From Pseudoramibacter alactolyticus (GTDB lineage: Bacteria; Bacillota; Clostridia; Eubacteriales; Eubacteriaceae): 64,000 bases of DNA. Under the pieces are notes generated by a model. It saw only the letters and a program-made list of their open reading frames with translations, did no database searches and was not told the origin of the DNA. This document shows, piece after piece, positions 25,609 to 34,236 of the stretch. A program made the position numbers and the translations under genes. Numbering within the stretch: the stretch's first letter is position 1; every line of letters starts with the position of its first letter. The stretch lies in assembly GCF_050908235.1 (NCBI RefSeq), contig NZ_CP194340.1; one strand, given 5' to 3'.

Positions 25609-26211
25609 TTGGGACTGTATCCGAAGGCGGTTGAGCGGCTGGTTGCCGAGCTGTCCAAGTTGCCGGGCATCGGCGAGAAAACAGCCCAGCGGCTGGCCTT
25701 TCACCTGATTGATGCCCCAAAGGAAGATATCGCCGGGCTGTCCAGGGCGCTCCTGGATGTGAAAGAGAAGATTAAACTTTGTCCCGTCTGTTTTTCGATT
25801 ACGGACGGGGATCGCTGTGACATCTGCGCCGACGCATCCCGGGATCGCTCAGTGCTGTGTGTGGTTGAAAACACGCGGGATATTTACGCCATCGAGCGCA
25901 CGCGGGAATATCACGGACTTTATCATGTGCTTCACGGAGTAATTTCCCCGCTGGAGGGGATTGGTCCTCAGGACATTAAAGCCAGGGAGCTGATGCTGCG
26001 TCTGGCGGACGGTACGGTGACGGAAGTGATCATGGCGACCAATCCAACGCCGGAGGGCGAAGCGACGGCGGTTTACCTGGGCAATCTGATCACGCCGATG
26101 GGCGTGACGGTGACCCGGTTGGCCAAGGGCATTCCGATTGGCGCCGATGTGGAATTTACAGACGAGGTCACTTTGATTAAAGCTTTTGAAGGCCGAAAAC
26201 AAATCAAATAA
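25609..26211 (+). CDS. recR: Recombination protein RecR
   Basis: 200 residues, the normal RecR length. Helix-hairpin-helix LSKLPGIGEKTAQRLAFHL (residues 16-34), the zinc finger CPVCFSITDGDRCDIC (about 57-72), the Toprim domain (VLCVVENTRDIYAIERTREY) and the C-terminal Walker-like TPEGEATAVYL are all present. RecR with RecO/RecF loads RecA on gapped DNA. The start is TTG 25609 with poor ribosome binding, presumably coupled to ybaB. Confidence 0.97.
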   Translation: MGLYPKAVERLVAELSKLPGIGEKTAQRLAFHLIDAPKEDIAGLSRALLDVKEKIKLCPVCFSITDGDRCDICADASRDRSVLCVVENTRDIYAIERTREYHGLYHVLHGVISPLEGIGPQDIKARELMLRLADGTVTEVIMATNPTPEGEATAVYLGNLITPMGVTVTRLAKGIPIGADVEFTDEVTLIKAFEGRKQIK

Positions 26212-26257
26212 GCAGCGGCCATCAGATAAAAGAATAAACTTTGGATGGGAGCAGAAT

Positions 26258-27994
26258 ATGATTAAAAAAGGGATTAATGCCTCGCCGGGGATTGCCATTG
26301 CCAAGGCGATTGTTTATGTCAAAAAAGAACTGGATATCGTGCGCAGGCAAATCGATGATGTGGCTGCAGAATGTGCCCGCTTCGATGAGGCCGTGGCGCA
26401 AAGCCGGGAACAGTTGAGCGCATTGCAGGCAAAAACAGCTCGGGAACTGGGCGAAGAGGAAGCGGCGATCTTTGAAGCCCATGCCATGTTCTTGGACGAT
26501 CCGGAATTTGTCGGCGCGATTAAAACGAGCATCGAAAGTGAACAGCGAAATGCGGAGGCCATCACTCAGCAGATCGTTGATCAGTTTTATGCCATGTTTG
26601 ACGCGATGGACGATCCTTATTTCAAGGGGCGTGCAGCCGATATCCGCGATGTGGGAAACCGGGTACTGCACAACTTGATGGGCATCGACATCATGGATAT
26701 CTCCAATCTTTCGGAGGATACGATCATCATCGCTGAAGATCTGGCGCCTTCCGATACGGCGATCATGGACAAAGCGCATGTGAAAGGGTTTGCCACCGAC
26801 ATCGGCAGCCGCACTTCCCACTCGGCGATCATGGCCCGCGGACTTGAAATCCCAGCGATTCTCGGCCTGGGGGATATTACAGCCACGGCTCAGGATGGCG
26901 ATACGGTGATTGTAGACGGCAGTGCTGGCGTGATTGTCGTCAACCCGACGGCAGGCGAGCTTGCCATGTATCGGGATAAGCAAAGGGCCTACGAAGTTTA
27001 TATGGCGGAACTTGCCCAGCTCAAGGATCAAAAGGCGGTGACCACCGACGGGCATGAAGTGATTTTGAGCGGGAACATCGGCAACCCCAAAGATGTCGAG
27101 GGCGTCAACCATAACGGCGGCATGGGTGTCGGCCTTTACCGTAGCGAATTTCTTTATATGGATGCAGATACCATGCCCAGTGAAGAAAAACAATTTGCGG
27201 CCTATAAAACCGTGGTGGAAGATTTTAGAGATCGCGAAGGGGTGATCATCCGTACCCTGGATATCGGCGGCGACAAAAAACTGCCTTATCTGCCGCTGGA
27301 AGAAGAAATGAATCCTTTCCTCGGGCTGCGGGCGGTTCGGCTTTGTTTTGCAAAGGAAGATCTTTTCCGCACCCAGCTGCGGGCGATTCTCCGGGCTTCG
27401 GCCTTCGGAAAAACCCGGGTGATGTTCCCGATGATTGGCAACGTGTCGGAAGTGCGTCAGGCCAAGGCGCTGGTAAAGGCCTGCATGGCTGAGCTCGACC
27501 GCGAAGGCGTGGCCTACGACCGCGATCTCGAAATCGGGATCATGGTGGAAATTCCTTCGGCAGCGCTGACGGCGGATATCATCGCGAAGGAAGTGGATTT
27601 CTTTTCCATCGGCACCAACGATCTCTGCCAGTACACCTTGGCGGTGGACCGGATGAACCAGACGGTGTCCTATCTTTACGATCCGCTGCATCCGGCGATT
27701 TTGCGCCTGGTGAAGAACGTGATCGAGGCGTCTCATAAGCTGCCGGATAAATTTACGGGAATGTGCGGCGAAATGGCCGGAGATCCCAGCGCGACATTGA
27801 TTCTTCTGGGGTTGGGTCTCGATGAATTCTCGATGAGCGCTTCCTCCATTCCCCAGGTGAAGAAAATTGTGCGTTCGGTTAGCTTTGAGGAGGCCAAGGC
27901 CATTGCCGACGAAGCACTGACCATGGAAACCGGCGACGAAATCCGGGCGATGATCGAAGCCAAGATGGCGGCATTGGGCATTCAGATTTTATAA
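26258..27994 (+). CDS. ptsI: PTS enzyme I (phosphoenolpyruvate-protein phosphotransferase)
   Basis: 578 residues, full length. It takes phosphate from PEP and passes it to HPr. The phosphorylated histidine lies in IGSRTSHSAIMARGLEIPAI (about 188-207), and the PEP-binding barrel shows RTLDIGGDKKLPYL, MFPMIGNVSE and IGTNDLCQYTLAVDR. ATG 26258 follows GGATGGGAG; the longer frame that begins inside recR lacks a signal. Gene order ptsI then ptsH is the reverse of the common ptsHI operon. Confidence 0.97.
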   Translation: MIKKGINASPGIAIAKAIVYVKKELDIVRRQIDDVAAECARFDEAVAQSREQLSALQAKTARELGEEEAAIFEAHAMFLDDPEFVGAIKTSIESEQRNAEAITQQIVDQFYAMFDAMDDPYFKGRAADIRDVGNRVLHNLMGIDIMDISNLSEDTIIIAEDLAPSDTAIMDKAHVKGFATDIGSRTSHSAIMARGLEIPAILGLGDITATAQDGDTVIVDGSAGVIVVNPTAGELAMYRDKQRAYEVYMAELAQLKDQKAVTTDGHEVILSGNIGNPKDVEGVNHNGGMGVGLYRSEFLYMDADTMPSEEKQFAAYKTVVEDFRDREGVIIRTLDIGGDKKLPYLPLEEEMNPFLGLRAVRLCFAKEDLFRTQLRAILRASAFGKTRVMFPMIGNVSEVRQAKALVKACMAELDREGVAYDRDLEIGIMVEIPSAALTADIIAKEVDFFSIGTNDLCQYTLAVDRMNQTVSYLYDPLHPAILRLVKNVIEASHKLPDKFTGMCGEMAGDPSATLILLGLGLDEFSMSASSIPQVKKIVRSVSFEEAKAIADEALTMETGDEIRAMIEAKMAALGIQIL

Positions 27995-28026
27995 ACGCCT
28001 GGCAAAATCAGAGAGGAGTTGTGCCG

Positions 28027-28293
28027 ATGAAACGAAAACAAGTCACGATTATCAACAAAACAGGATTACATGCGAGAGCTGCGTCTCTTTTCGTCTCGGC
28101 GGCCGGCGGATTTTCCTCGGATATTGATGTGATCAGCGGGGACACCCGGATTAATGCCAAAAGCATCATGGGCATTATGTCCGGGGGCATTGCCCAGGGC
28201 GACCAGGTAATTATCGAAGCCGACGGTGACGATGAGGACGAAGCCCTGGCAGCCTTGGTGGCGATGATAAAAGACGGTTTTGGCGAAGCGTAA
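28027..28293 (+). CDS. ptsH: Phosphocarrier protein HPr
   Basis: 88 residues. The active-site histidine is in NKTGLHARAASLF (about residue 14), and the regulatory serine phosphorylated by HPr kinase in Firmicutes is in NAKSIMGIMS (about 44). ATG 28027 lies 8 nt after AGGAG; GTG 28021 is too close to it. Only about 30 nt separate it from ptsI, so they form an operon. Confidence 0.97.
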   Translation: MKRKQVTIINKTGLHARAASLFVSAAGGFSSDIDVISGDTRINAKSIMGIMSGGIAQGDQVIIEADGDDEDEALAALVAMIKDGFGEA

Positions 28294-28329
28294 TGGTTAA
28301 AAATGCGATAGATTTAAGAGAGGAATGAC

Positions 28330-28710
28330 ATGGCAAATAAAGAAGGTTATTTTATCGGCGGACTTTTCGCCGGGGCAATGATCGGCGCGGCGGCGGCTCT
28401 GCTTCTGGCGCCGGCATCGGGAGAAGAAACCAGAAACAGCCTGCGGGAACATATTCGCGGGACGTTTGGCGATATGCACGATCAGGCGCTGGAATATACT
28501 GAGAGCCTGAAGGGGCAGATTCAGGATGCGGCGGATACCTTGACAGATCGCGTCAACCAATACAAGGCTCAGATTGAAGACAAGATCGAAGAGATTCAGG
28601 ACGATGTTTCAGCCAGCATTGACGAACTCAATGACGAGCTGGAAGCGATCAAAGCTGAAGACGAAGAAATGCCGGAAACTGAAGCAGAAGATGACGGGGA
28701 ACCGGCATGA
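28330..28710 (+). CDS. YtxH-domain envelope protein
   Basis: 126 residues starting with the YtxH signature GYFIGGLFAGAMIGAAAALL (residues 6-25), a glycine-rich membrane span, and LAPASGEETR. The rest is a charged helical stretch ending in a very acidic tail. YtxH proteins are linked to stress in Bacillus, without a known biochemical role. Its TGA overlaps the ATG of the next gene (ATGA), so the two are co-translated, as such YtxH/DUF948 pairs often are. Confidence 0.85.
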   Translation: MANKEGYFIGGLFAGAMIGAAAALLLAPASGEETRNSLREHIRGTFGDMHDQALEYTESLKGQIQDAADTLTDRVNQYKAQIEDKIEEIQDDVSASIDELNDELEAIKAEDEEMPETEAEDDGEPA

Positions 28711-29084
28711 TCCACATCAGCATGCATTGGTGGGAGCTGGCGCTGATCATCATCGCCATCGCGGTGATTTACGGCACGGTTCATCTGGTCAGAGTATTTA
28801 AGAATTTGGTCGAAACACTTAAGCGGGTCAACCACTTGTTGGCGGACAACGAAGAGCAGGTGACCCATATTGTCACAAATGTGGATTCCGTGATGGAAGA
28901 TGCCAAGACCTCAGTTGATACGGTTAAAAACGATGTGATTGAACCTTTGTCGGCCAATGTCGGCAAGTTCATCAGCATTTTCAGACGGCTCAATGCCAGT
29001 GGCGAACGCAAGGCCAATAAACGCGAAAAGAAGCTTGAAAAGGCAACTCGCCGTGCAGAACGCGCGGCGGCGCGGCAAAAATAA
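28707..29084 (+). CDS. DUF948 membrane-anchored helical protein
   Basis: 125 residues: one N-terminal membrane span (WELALIIIAIAVIYGTVHLV), then a long amphipathic helix of DUF948 type (NLVETLKRVNHLLADNEEQV, VDSVMEDAKTSVDTV) and a Lys/Arg/Ala-rich cytoplasmic tail. The ATGA overlap with the YtxH gene suggests a paired function at the membrane. No catalytic motif. Confidence 0.82.
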   Translation: MIHISMHWWELALIIIAIAVIYGTVHLVRVFKNLVETLKRVNHLLADNEEQVTHIVTNVDSVMEDAKTSVDTVKNDVIEPLSANVGKFISIFRRLNASGERKANKREKKLEKATRRAERAAARQK

Positions 29085-29112
29085 GCTTAATAAAAATAGG
29101 ATGTATTGAAAG

Positions 29113-29140
29113 GCACCGGCGAACGCCGGTGTCTTTTTTA
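29113..29140 (+). terminator. Intrinsic terminator after the DUF948 gene
   Basis: CACCGGC (29114-29120) pairs with GCCGGTG (29125-29131) across a GAAC loop, followed by TCTTTTTT. Confidence 0.9.
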
Positions 29141-29239
29141 TGGGGAGCCGTGCGTATCGGCGAAAAATGAGAAATTTAATCGGACGGAAAAGGAGCGATC
29201 CGAGGGATGATGCCCTTTACATTTTTCAGGAATTACATA

Positions 29240-29268
29240 TTGAAAACAATGACAATATTAGGTACAAT
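29240..29268 (+). promoter_or_regulatory. Sigma-A promoter of the EF-G-like gene
   Basis: TTGAAA (29240-29245) and TACAAT (29263-29268) are 17 bp apart, about 45 nt before the start codon. Confidence 0.75.
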
Positions 29269-29311
29269 GATAACGTAATAATAGAAAGTTGACCAGCAAG
29301 GGGGAAATTGC

Positions 29312-31426
29312 ATGAAAACTTATCCGACAAGCAATGTCAGAAACGTTTTGCTTTTAGGCCATGGCGGCTCCGGGAAGACCTCACTGATCGAAGCGATGGC
29401 ATTCAATGCCGGCGCCATCGACCGAATGGGCAGAATCGACGAGGGCAACACTTTATCCGACTTTGACGAAGAGGAAAAACGCAGAATGTTTTCCATTTCT
29501 TCGACGATTATTCCGGTGGAATACGGTGGTCACAAGATCAATCTGATCGACGCACCGGGCTATTTTGACTTTGTCGGAGAAGCGGCGGCCGCCCTGCGCG
29601 CTGTTGACGCCATCATCGTCGTGGTGGATGCGCTGGCGGGGGTGCAAGTCGGCACCGAGAAAGCCATTGACATGCTCAAGCAGATTGATGTGCCGGCCTT
29701 TTTTGTCGTGAACAAGATGGACCGGGAAAACGCCAAGATCGGCAAGGTGATGGACCAATTAAAAGAAGCTTTTGGCAATAAGGTAGTGCCTTTCATTCAA
29801 CCTTGGGGCGAAGGGGAAGAAATGCACGGGATTGTCAACGTGGTCGATATGAACGGCCGCGAACGCAAGGACAACCGCTGCTTTGACGCCGAAGTGCCGG
29901 AAGATCTGAAAAATACCCTGGCGCCTTACCGTGAAATGATCATGGAAAGTGTGGCTCAGACATCCGAAGATTTAATGGAAAAGTATTTCGACGGCGAAGA
30001 ACTGACCACCGAAGAAATTCACTACGGGCTGCGCATCGGGGTGCTCGCCGGCGATCTGATTCCGGTGATGTGCACCTCGGCGGTGCAGAACATCGGGGTG
30101 GAAACCGTCGAGAACATGATTATCGACTATCTGCCCGCACCGGACGACGGAGAAGGTATGGTGGGCACGGATCCGCGGGATTCCCGGGAGATTGTCCACA
30201 AGTGTGAAGCGTCGGCGCCGTTTTCGGCTCAGATATTTAAAACCGTAGTGGATCCCTTTGTGGGCAAGCTGTCGATCTTTAAAGTGATGAGCGGCGTCCT
30301 CGAAAGCGGCGCTGAGGTGGTCAACGCCAACAAAGACACCCGCGAAAAGACGAACCATATTTACGTGCTGCGGGGCAACAAGCAGATTGAAGTAGACAAC
30401 CTGATTGCGGGGGATATCGGTGCTTTCAGCAAATTGAACGACGTCTCCACCGGGGACACCCTGTGCGACGCGGCCAATCCCATCGTGTATCCGCCGATTG
30501 ATTTCCCGAAACCGGTCATTTCCATGGCGATTGAAGCCACGAACAAGAGCAATATCGACAAGCTCTCCACCGGGCTCCACAAACTCATCGAAGAAGACCC
30601 GACGATTGCTGTCACGCGCAATCCTGAAACCAAGCAGACCATTATCTCCGGTCTGGGAGAAATGCAGCTGGAAATCGTCAGTCATCGTCTGAAACAAAAA
30701 TTCGACGTGGACGTCACCCTCGAACCGATGAAGGTGCCTTACCGCGAAACCATCCGCAAATCGGCCGACGCGGAGGGCAAACACAAAAAACAATCCGGTG
30801 GCAGCGGTCAATACGGGCATGTCTTTGTGAAATTTGATCCCCTGCCGGATGTCAATGACGATTTCCGCTTTGTGGACAAGGTGGTCGGCGGATCGGTGCC
30901 GCGCAACTTTATCCCTGCGGTCGAAAAAGGGCTGGCGGACTGCATGGCCAGCGGCGTGCTCGCCGGCTACCCGGTGACCGGGGTGCAGGCTACCCTTTAC
31001 GACGGATCCTATCACGCGGTGGACTCCGACGAAATGTCTTTCAAAATGGCGGCGGCGCTGGCGTTTAAGAAGGGCCTTAAAGAAGCGGATCCGATTCTGC
31101 TCGAGCCGATTTACGGTTTGCGCATCAGCATCCCGGAAGTCTACATGGGCGATGTGATGGGCGATTTGAATAAAAAACGCGGCCGCATCCTCGGGATGGA
31201 ACCGGCGGATAACGGCAGACAGATCATTACGGCGGAAGCGCCGCTTTCGGAGCTGGCCAAATACGCCACGGAACTGCGCTCGATGACCCAGGCCCGGGGC
31301 TCCTTTGAAATGAGCTTCGCCCGCTATGAAGAAGCGCCGGCGACGGTGGCCGAAAAAGTGATCGCGGCGGCAAACGGCGACGATGACAAAGCGTCGAAAG
31401 ACAAAGATCACAAAAAGAAAAAATAA
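29312..31426 (+). CDS. EF-G-like translational GTPase (EF-G2 type)
   Basis: 704 residues with all five EF-G domains. G1 is GHGGSGKTS (residues 16-24), G3 DAPGYFDF (about 83-90), G4 NKMD (about 137-140). The switch I region reads KRRMFSISSTI in place of the canonical RGITI sequence of true EF-G, which marks the EF-G2/EF-G-like paralogue found in many Clostridia and Actinobacteria beside a normal fusA. Its role is unsettled; some EF-G2 proteins act poorly in translocation. The C-terminus is Lys/Asp-rich (DDDKASKDKDHKKKK). GGGGGAA precedes the ATG. Single-gene transcription unit. Confidence 0.92.
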   Translation: MKTYPTSNVRNVLLLGHGGSGKTSLIEAMAFNAGAIDRMGRIDEGNTLSDFDEEEKRRMFSISSTIIPVEYGGHKINLIDAPGYFDFVGEAAAALRAVDAIIVVVDALAGVQVGTEKAIDMLKQIDVPAFFVVNKMDRENAKIGKVMDQLKEAFGNKVVPFIQPWGEGEEMHGIVNVVDMNGRERKDNRCFDAEVPEDLKNTLAPYREMIMESVAQTSEDLMEKYFDGEELTTEEIHYGLRIGVLAGDLIPVMCTSAVQNIGVETVENMIIDYLPAPDDGEGMVGTDPRDSREIVHKCEASAPFSAQIFKTVVDPFVGKLSIFKVMSGVLESGAEVVNANKDTREKTNHIYVLRGNKQIEVDNLIAGDIGAFSKLNDVSTGDTLCDAANPIVYPPIDFPKPVISMAIEATNKSNIDKLSTGLHKLIEEDPTIAVTRNPETKQTIISGLGEMQLEIVSHRLKQKFDVDVTLEPMKVPYRETIRKSADAEGKHKKQSGGSGQYGHVFVKFDPLPDVNDDFRFVDKVVGGSVPRNFIPAVEKGLADCMASGVLAGYPVTGVQATLYDGSYHAVDSDEMSFKMAAALAFKKGLKEADPILLEPIYGLRISIPEVYMGDVMGDLNKKRGRILGMEPADNGRQIITAEAPLSELAKYATELRSMTQARGSFEMSFARYEEAPATVAEKVIAAANGDDDKASKDKDHKKKK

Positions 31427-31454
31427 TGGCCGGCGATGACGGCGAAGCGATTTT

Positions 31455-31488
31455 AAACGGCGGTGCCCGGCGGCACGGCCGTTTTTTT
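31455..31488 (+). terminator. Intrinsic terminator after the EF-G-like gene
   Basis: AAACGGCGGTGCC (31455-31467) pairs, with one mismatch, with GGCACGGCCGTTT (31472-31484), followed by more T residues. Confidence 0.8.
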
Positions 31489-31509
31489 GCGCATGAGCGG
31501 CGTTAAACT

Positions 31510-31538
31510 TTGCCAAACGCGGCGCAAACGGGTATAAT
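31510..31538 (+). promoter_or_regulatory. Sigma-A promoter of trpS
   Basis: TTGCCA (31510-31515) and TATAAT (31533-31538), spaced 17 bp. The implied transcription start near 31545 rules out upstream ATG codons and leaves only about 22 nt of leader, too short for a T-box. Confidence 0.82.
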
Positions 31539-31566
31539 GGAAAAAATGAAGCATAAGGGGAAACAT

Positions 31567-32616
31567 ATGCTAGAAGCATCACAACCAGCCGCAGCGACTG
31601 CGGCAGAAAAGAAAAAAATCATTTACTCCGCCATTCAGCCGTCGGGGATGTTTACCATCGGCAATTATTTCGGCGCCATGAAAAACTGGGTGACCTTGCA
31701 GGATCAAAACGACTGTCTGTTCGCCCTGGCCGATCTGCATGCCATGACGGTGTTTCAGGTGCCGGCAGATCTGCGGCGGCGCACCTATGAATGCCTGGCC
31801 CTTTTGATGGCCATCGGCATCGATCCGGCAAAATCCATTCTTTATGTGCAGTCTCAGGTGTCGGCCCATTCGGAGTTGGCCTGGATCCTCAACTGCAACA
31901 GCTATATGGGCGAGCTCTCTCGGATGACCCAATACAAGGCTAAATCCCAGAAGCAGCAGCGTCAGGGCAGCAATATCCGCGTCGGGCTCTTCGATTATCC
32001 GGTGCTGATGGCGGCGGATATTCTGCTTTATCAGACGGATTTCGTGCCAGTGGGCAGCGATCAGAAGCAGCACGTCGAGCTGGCCCGAGACATTGGCGGC
32101 CGCTTCAACCAGACCTACAGCCCCACCTTTAAGCTGCCGGAGCCCTGGTTCGGGACCGCCGGCGCGCGGGTCATGAGCCTGCAGGATCCGGCATCGAAGA
32201 TGAGCAAGTCCGACGACAATCCCAACGGCTTTATCTCGATGATCGACGATCCGAAAACCATCGTGAAAAAATTCAAGCGGGCTGTGACCGACTCGGAAAC
32301 GGAGGTGCGTTACGACCGGGAAAACAAGCCGGGCATCTCCAATTTGATGGAAATTTACGGCTGTGCCACCGATCAGGACATGGCCGCCATCGAACGGGAA
32401 TTTGCCGGCCGGGGCTACGGCGATTTCAAAACGGCGGTCGGCGAGGCCGTGGCCGAAGCCCTGCGCCCGATTCAGGCGGCATTCGGCCGGCTGATGGGAG
32501 ACAAGGGCTACCTGGAATCGCTGATGGTCGCCGGGGCCGACCAGGCGGGGCGCATCGCGGGAAGAACCCTCTCGAAGGTGCGCCGCAAGGTGGGCCTGGT
32601 GACGCCGAAGCGCTGA
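31567..32616 (+). CDS. trpS: Tryptophanyl-tRNA synthetase
   Basis: 349 residues of class I TrpRS. The HIGH-like motif is in AIQPSGMFTIGNYFG (about 21-35) and the KMSKS motif in ASKMSKSDDNPNG (about 208-220). Tryptophan-site residues YQTDFVPVGSDQKQHVELA are standard. ATG 31567 is placed 6 nt after AAGGGG and downstream of the promoter. An unusual Ala/Glu-rich 15-residue extension (MLEASQPAAATAAEKKK) precedes the usual first strand IIYSAIQPSG. Confidence 0.95.
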   Translation: MLEASQPAAATAAEKKKIIYSAIQPSGMFTIGNYFGAMKNWVTLQDQNDCLFALADLHAMTVFQVPADLRRRTYECLALLMAIGIDPAKSILYVQSQVSAHSELAWILNCNSYMGELSRMTQYKAKSQKQQRQGSNIRVGLFDYPVLMAADILLYQTDFVPVGSDQKQHVELARDIGGRFNQTYSPTFKLPEPWFGTAGARVMSLQDPASKMSKSDDNPNGFISMIDDPKTIVKKFKRAVTDSETEVRYDRENKPGISNLMEIYGCATDQDMAAIEREFAGRGYGDFKTAVGEAVAEALRPIQAAFGRLMGDKGYLESLMVAGADQAGRIAGRTLSKVRRKVGLVTPKR

Positions 32617-32623
32617 GAAAAAT

Positions 32624-32654
32624 AAAAAAGCTGAGTTTGACGCTCAGCTTTTTT
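32624..32654. terminator. Bidirectional terminator between trpS and rarA
   Basis: AAAAAAGCTGAG (32624-32635) and CTCAGCTTTTTT (32643-32654) form a perfect 12-bp stem. The symmetrical A and T tracts suit the two converging genes. Confidence 0.93.
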
Positions 32655-32662
32655 GTTGCCGG

Positions 32663-33991
32663 TTATTCCTCTTTGCCATCGTGTTCGCGGTGCCACGCCT
32701 TGATTTGGGCCAGGCGTTTTTTAAACGGGCCCTCCCGGCCTTCCTCGGTGGGGAAATAATATGCGTGGCCTGACAGTTCCTCCGGGAAGGTCTGCATGGT
32801 GGTGAGCTTGTCTTCAAAATGGTGGGCGAACTGATAGCCGCGGCCGTAGCCCAGCTCGCGCATCAGTTTGGTGGTGCCGTTGCGGATGGCCATGGGCACG
32901 GGAGCGTTCATTGTGGATTTCACATCCTGGGCGACGTTCAGCGTCGCCTTGTAGACCGCGTTGGATTTGGGCGCCAGGGCGAGATAAATCACAGCTTCGG
33001 TGAGGTGGACATTGCATTCCGGCATACCGATGAATTGGCAGGCCTGAAAGACGTTGACGGTCAGGTTGAGGGCGCCGGTATCGGCCAGACCGATGTCTTC
33101 GCTTGCAAAGCGGATCAGGCGGCGGGCGATATAAAGCGGGTCTTCACCGCCCTCGAGCATGCGGGTGAGCCAGTAAATCGCCGCGTCGGCATCGCTGTTG
33201 CGCATGGATTTGTGCAGGGCGGAAATCAGATTGTAATGCTCTTCGCCGTCTTTGTCGTAGCGGAGGGTCTTGCGGTCCAGCAGCTGGGCGAGCAGGGCTT
33301 CGTCTGCCGCAAGCCAGCCGCCGGTTACCGGGCTGTTGTCCACAAGCATTTCGAGGGTATTGAGCGCTGTCCGGGCATCGCCGTCAGCAAAGACGCCGAT
33401 GGCGCGCAGTATTTGGGCGTCGGCGGTGAGCGGCGCGTCAAAGCCTTCGGCCAGGGCGCGGGTCAGCAGCGTGGCGATGGCCTCCGGCGTCAGTGGTTTG
33501 AGCAGAAAGACCCGGCAGCGGGAGAGCAGCGCCGAATTGATCTCAAAGGAGGGATTTTCCGTCGTGGCGCCGATGAGCACGATGCTGCCGTCCTCGACAT
33601 AGGGCAGAAAGGCATCCTGCTGGGCTTTGTTGAAGCGGTGGATTTCGTCGATAAAGACCAGGGTGCGCCGGCCGAAAGCCGCATGGCTTTTGGCGTCGCC
33701 CATGATCTTCTTGATATCTTTGATGCCGCTGTTCACAGCACTGAAGGCGACGAAGGCAGCAGCGGTCTGTCGGGCGATAACCTGAGCCAGGGTGGTCTTG
33801 CCGACGCCGGGCGGCCCCCAGAGAATCATCGAAGGGATGTCGTCGCGGTCGATGAGACGGCGCAAGGCCCTGCCCTCGCCAAGCAGATGCTCCTGGCCGA
33901 CAATGGCGTCAATGGTTTGCGGGCGGATGCGGCTGGCCAAAGGCTCGTGGGCTGAATGCGGGAATAACGATTCTTGATGCGGTTCAAACAT
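32663..33991 (-). CDS. rarA: Replication-associated recombination ATPase RarA (MgsA)
   Basis: 442 residues of the RarA/Mgs1/WRNIP1 family, related to clamp loaders and acting at stalled forks. Walker A is WGPPGVGKTTLAQVIA (about 58-73), Walker B VFIDEIHRFNKAQQD, sensor 1 IGATTENPSFE. The C-terminal tetramerisation part has the conserved HKSMRNSDADAAIYWLTRML and YLALAPKSNAVY segments. GGAAAAATT upstream of the ATG is a modest ribosome binding site. Stands alone, convergent with trpS. Confidence 0.95.
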   Translation of the reverse strand: MFEPHQESLFPHSAHEPLASRIRPQTIDAIVGQEHLLGEGRALRRLIDRDDIPSMILWGPPGVGKTTLAQVIARQTAAAFVAFSAVNSGIKDIKKIMGDAKSHAAFGRRTLVFIDEIHRFNKAQQDAFLPYVEDGSIVLIGATTENPSFEINSALLSRCRVFLLKPLTPEAIATLLTRALAEGFDAPLTADAQILRAIGVFADGDARTALNTLEMLVDNSPVTGGWLAADEALLAQLLDRKTLRYDKDGEEHYNLISALHKSMRNSDADAAIYWLTRMLEGGEDPLYIARRLIRFASEDIGLADTGALNLTVNVFQACQFIGMPECNVHLTEAVIYLALAPKSNAVYKATLNVAQDVKSTMNAPVPMAIRNGTTKLMRELGYGRGYQFAHHFEDKLTTMQTFPEELSGHAYYFPTEEGREGPFKKRLAQIKAWHREHDGKEE

Positions 33992-34150
33992 AATTTTTCC
34001 TTTTTTTGAACAAATAAAACAATAAATATCTGTAAAGTGATGACAACTATAGTTTATCCCAAAAGAAGGAGCGGTTAAATAAAAATTTGAAAAAAATTAG
34101 CGGTCGATGGGCTTTCTTTAAATTAAAATAAATCGGTTCGAAAGAACGCG

Positions 34151-34178
34151 AAAAAAATGACCGCTTAGCGGTCATTTT
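34151..34178 (-). terminator. Intrinsic terminator of dxr-dxs
   Basis: AAAATGACCGC and GCGGTCATTTT (34154-34164, 34168-34178) with a 3-nt loop. The A7 run at 34151-34157 becomes the T-tract on the minus strand. The rest of 33992-34236 shows no gene. Confidence 0.88.
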
Positions 34179-34236
34179 GGGTTGGTAATTCCGATGCTGC
34201 GAAAAGGGAAGCCGGAGGCATGATGCCGGGCGATTT

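Noticed and set aside
29972..31582. Long antisense frame (536 codons) opposite the EF-G-like gene, and similar ones opposite ptsI (26222-27736), the OPT gene (44325-46232) and nadE (42391-44181)
   Set aside because: They are His/Arg/Gly-rich shadow frames created by G/C-biased third codon positions, lack ribosome binding sites and resemble no protein family.
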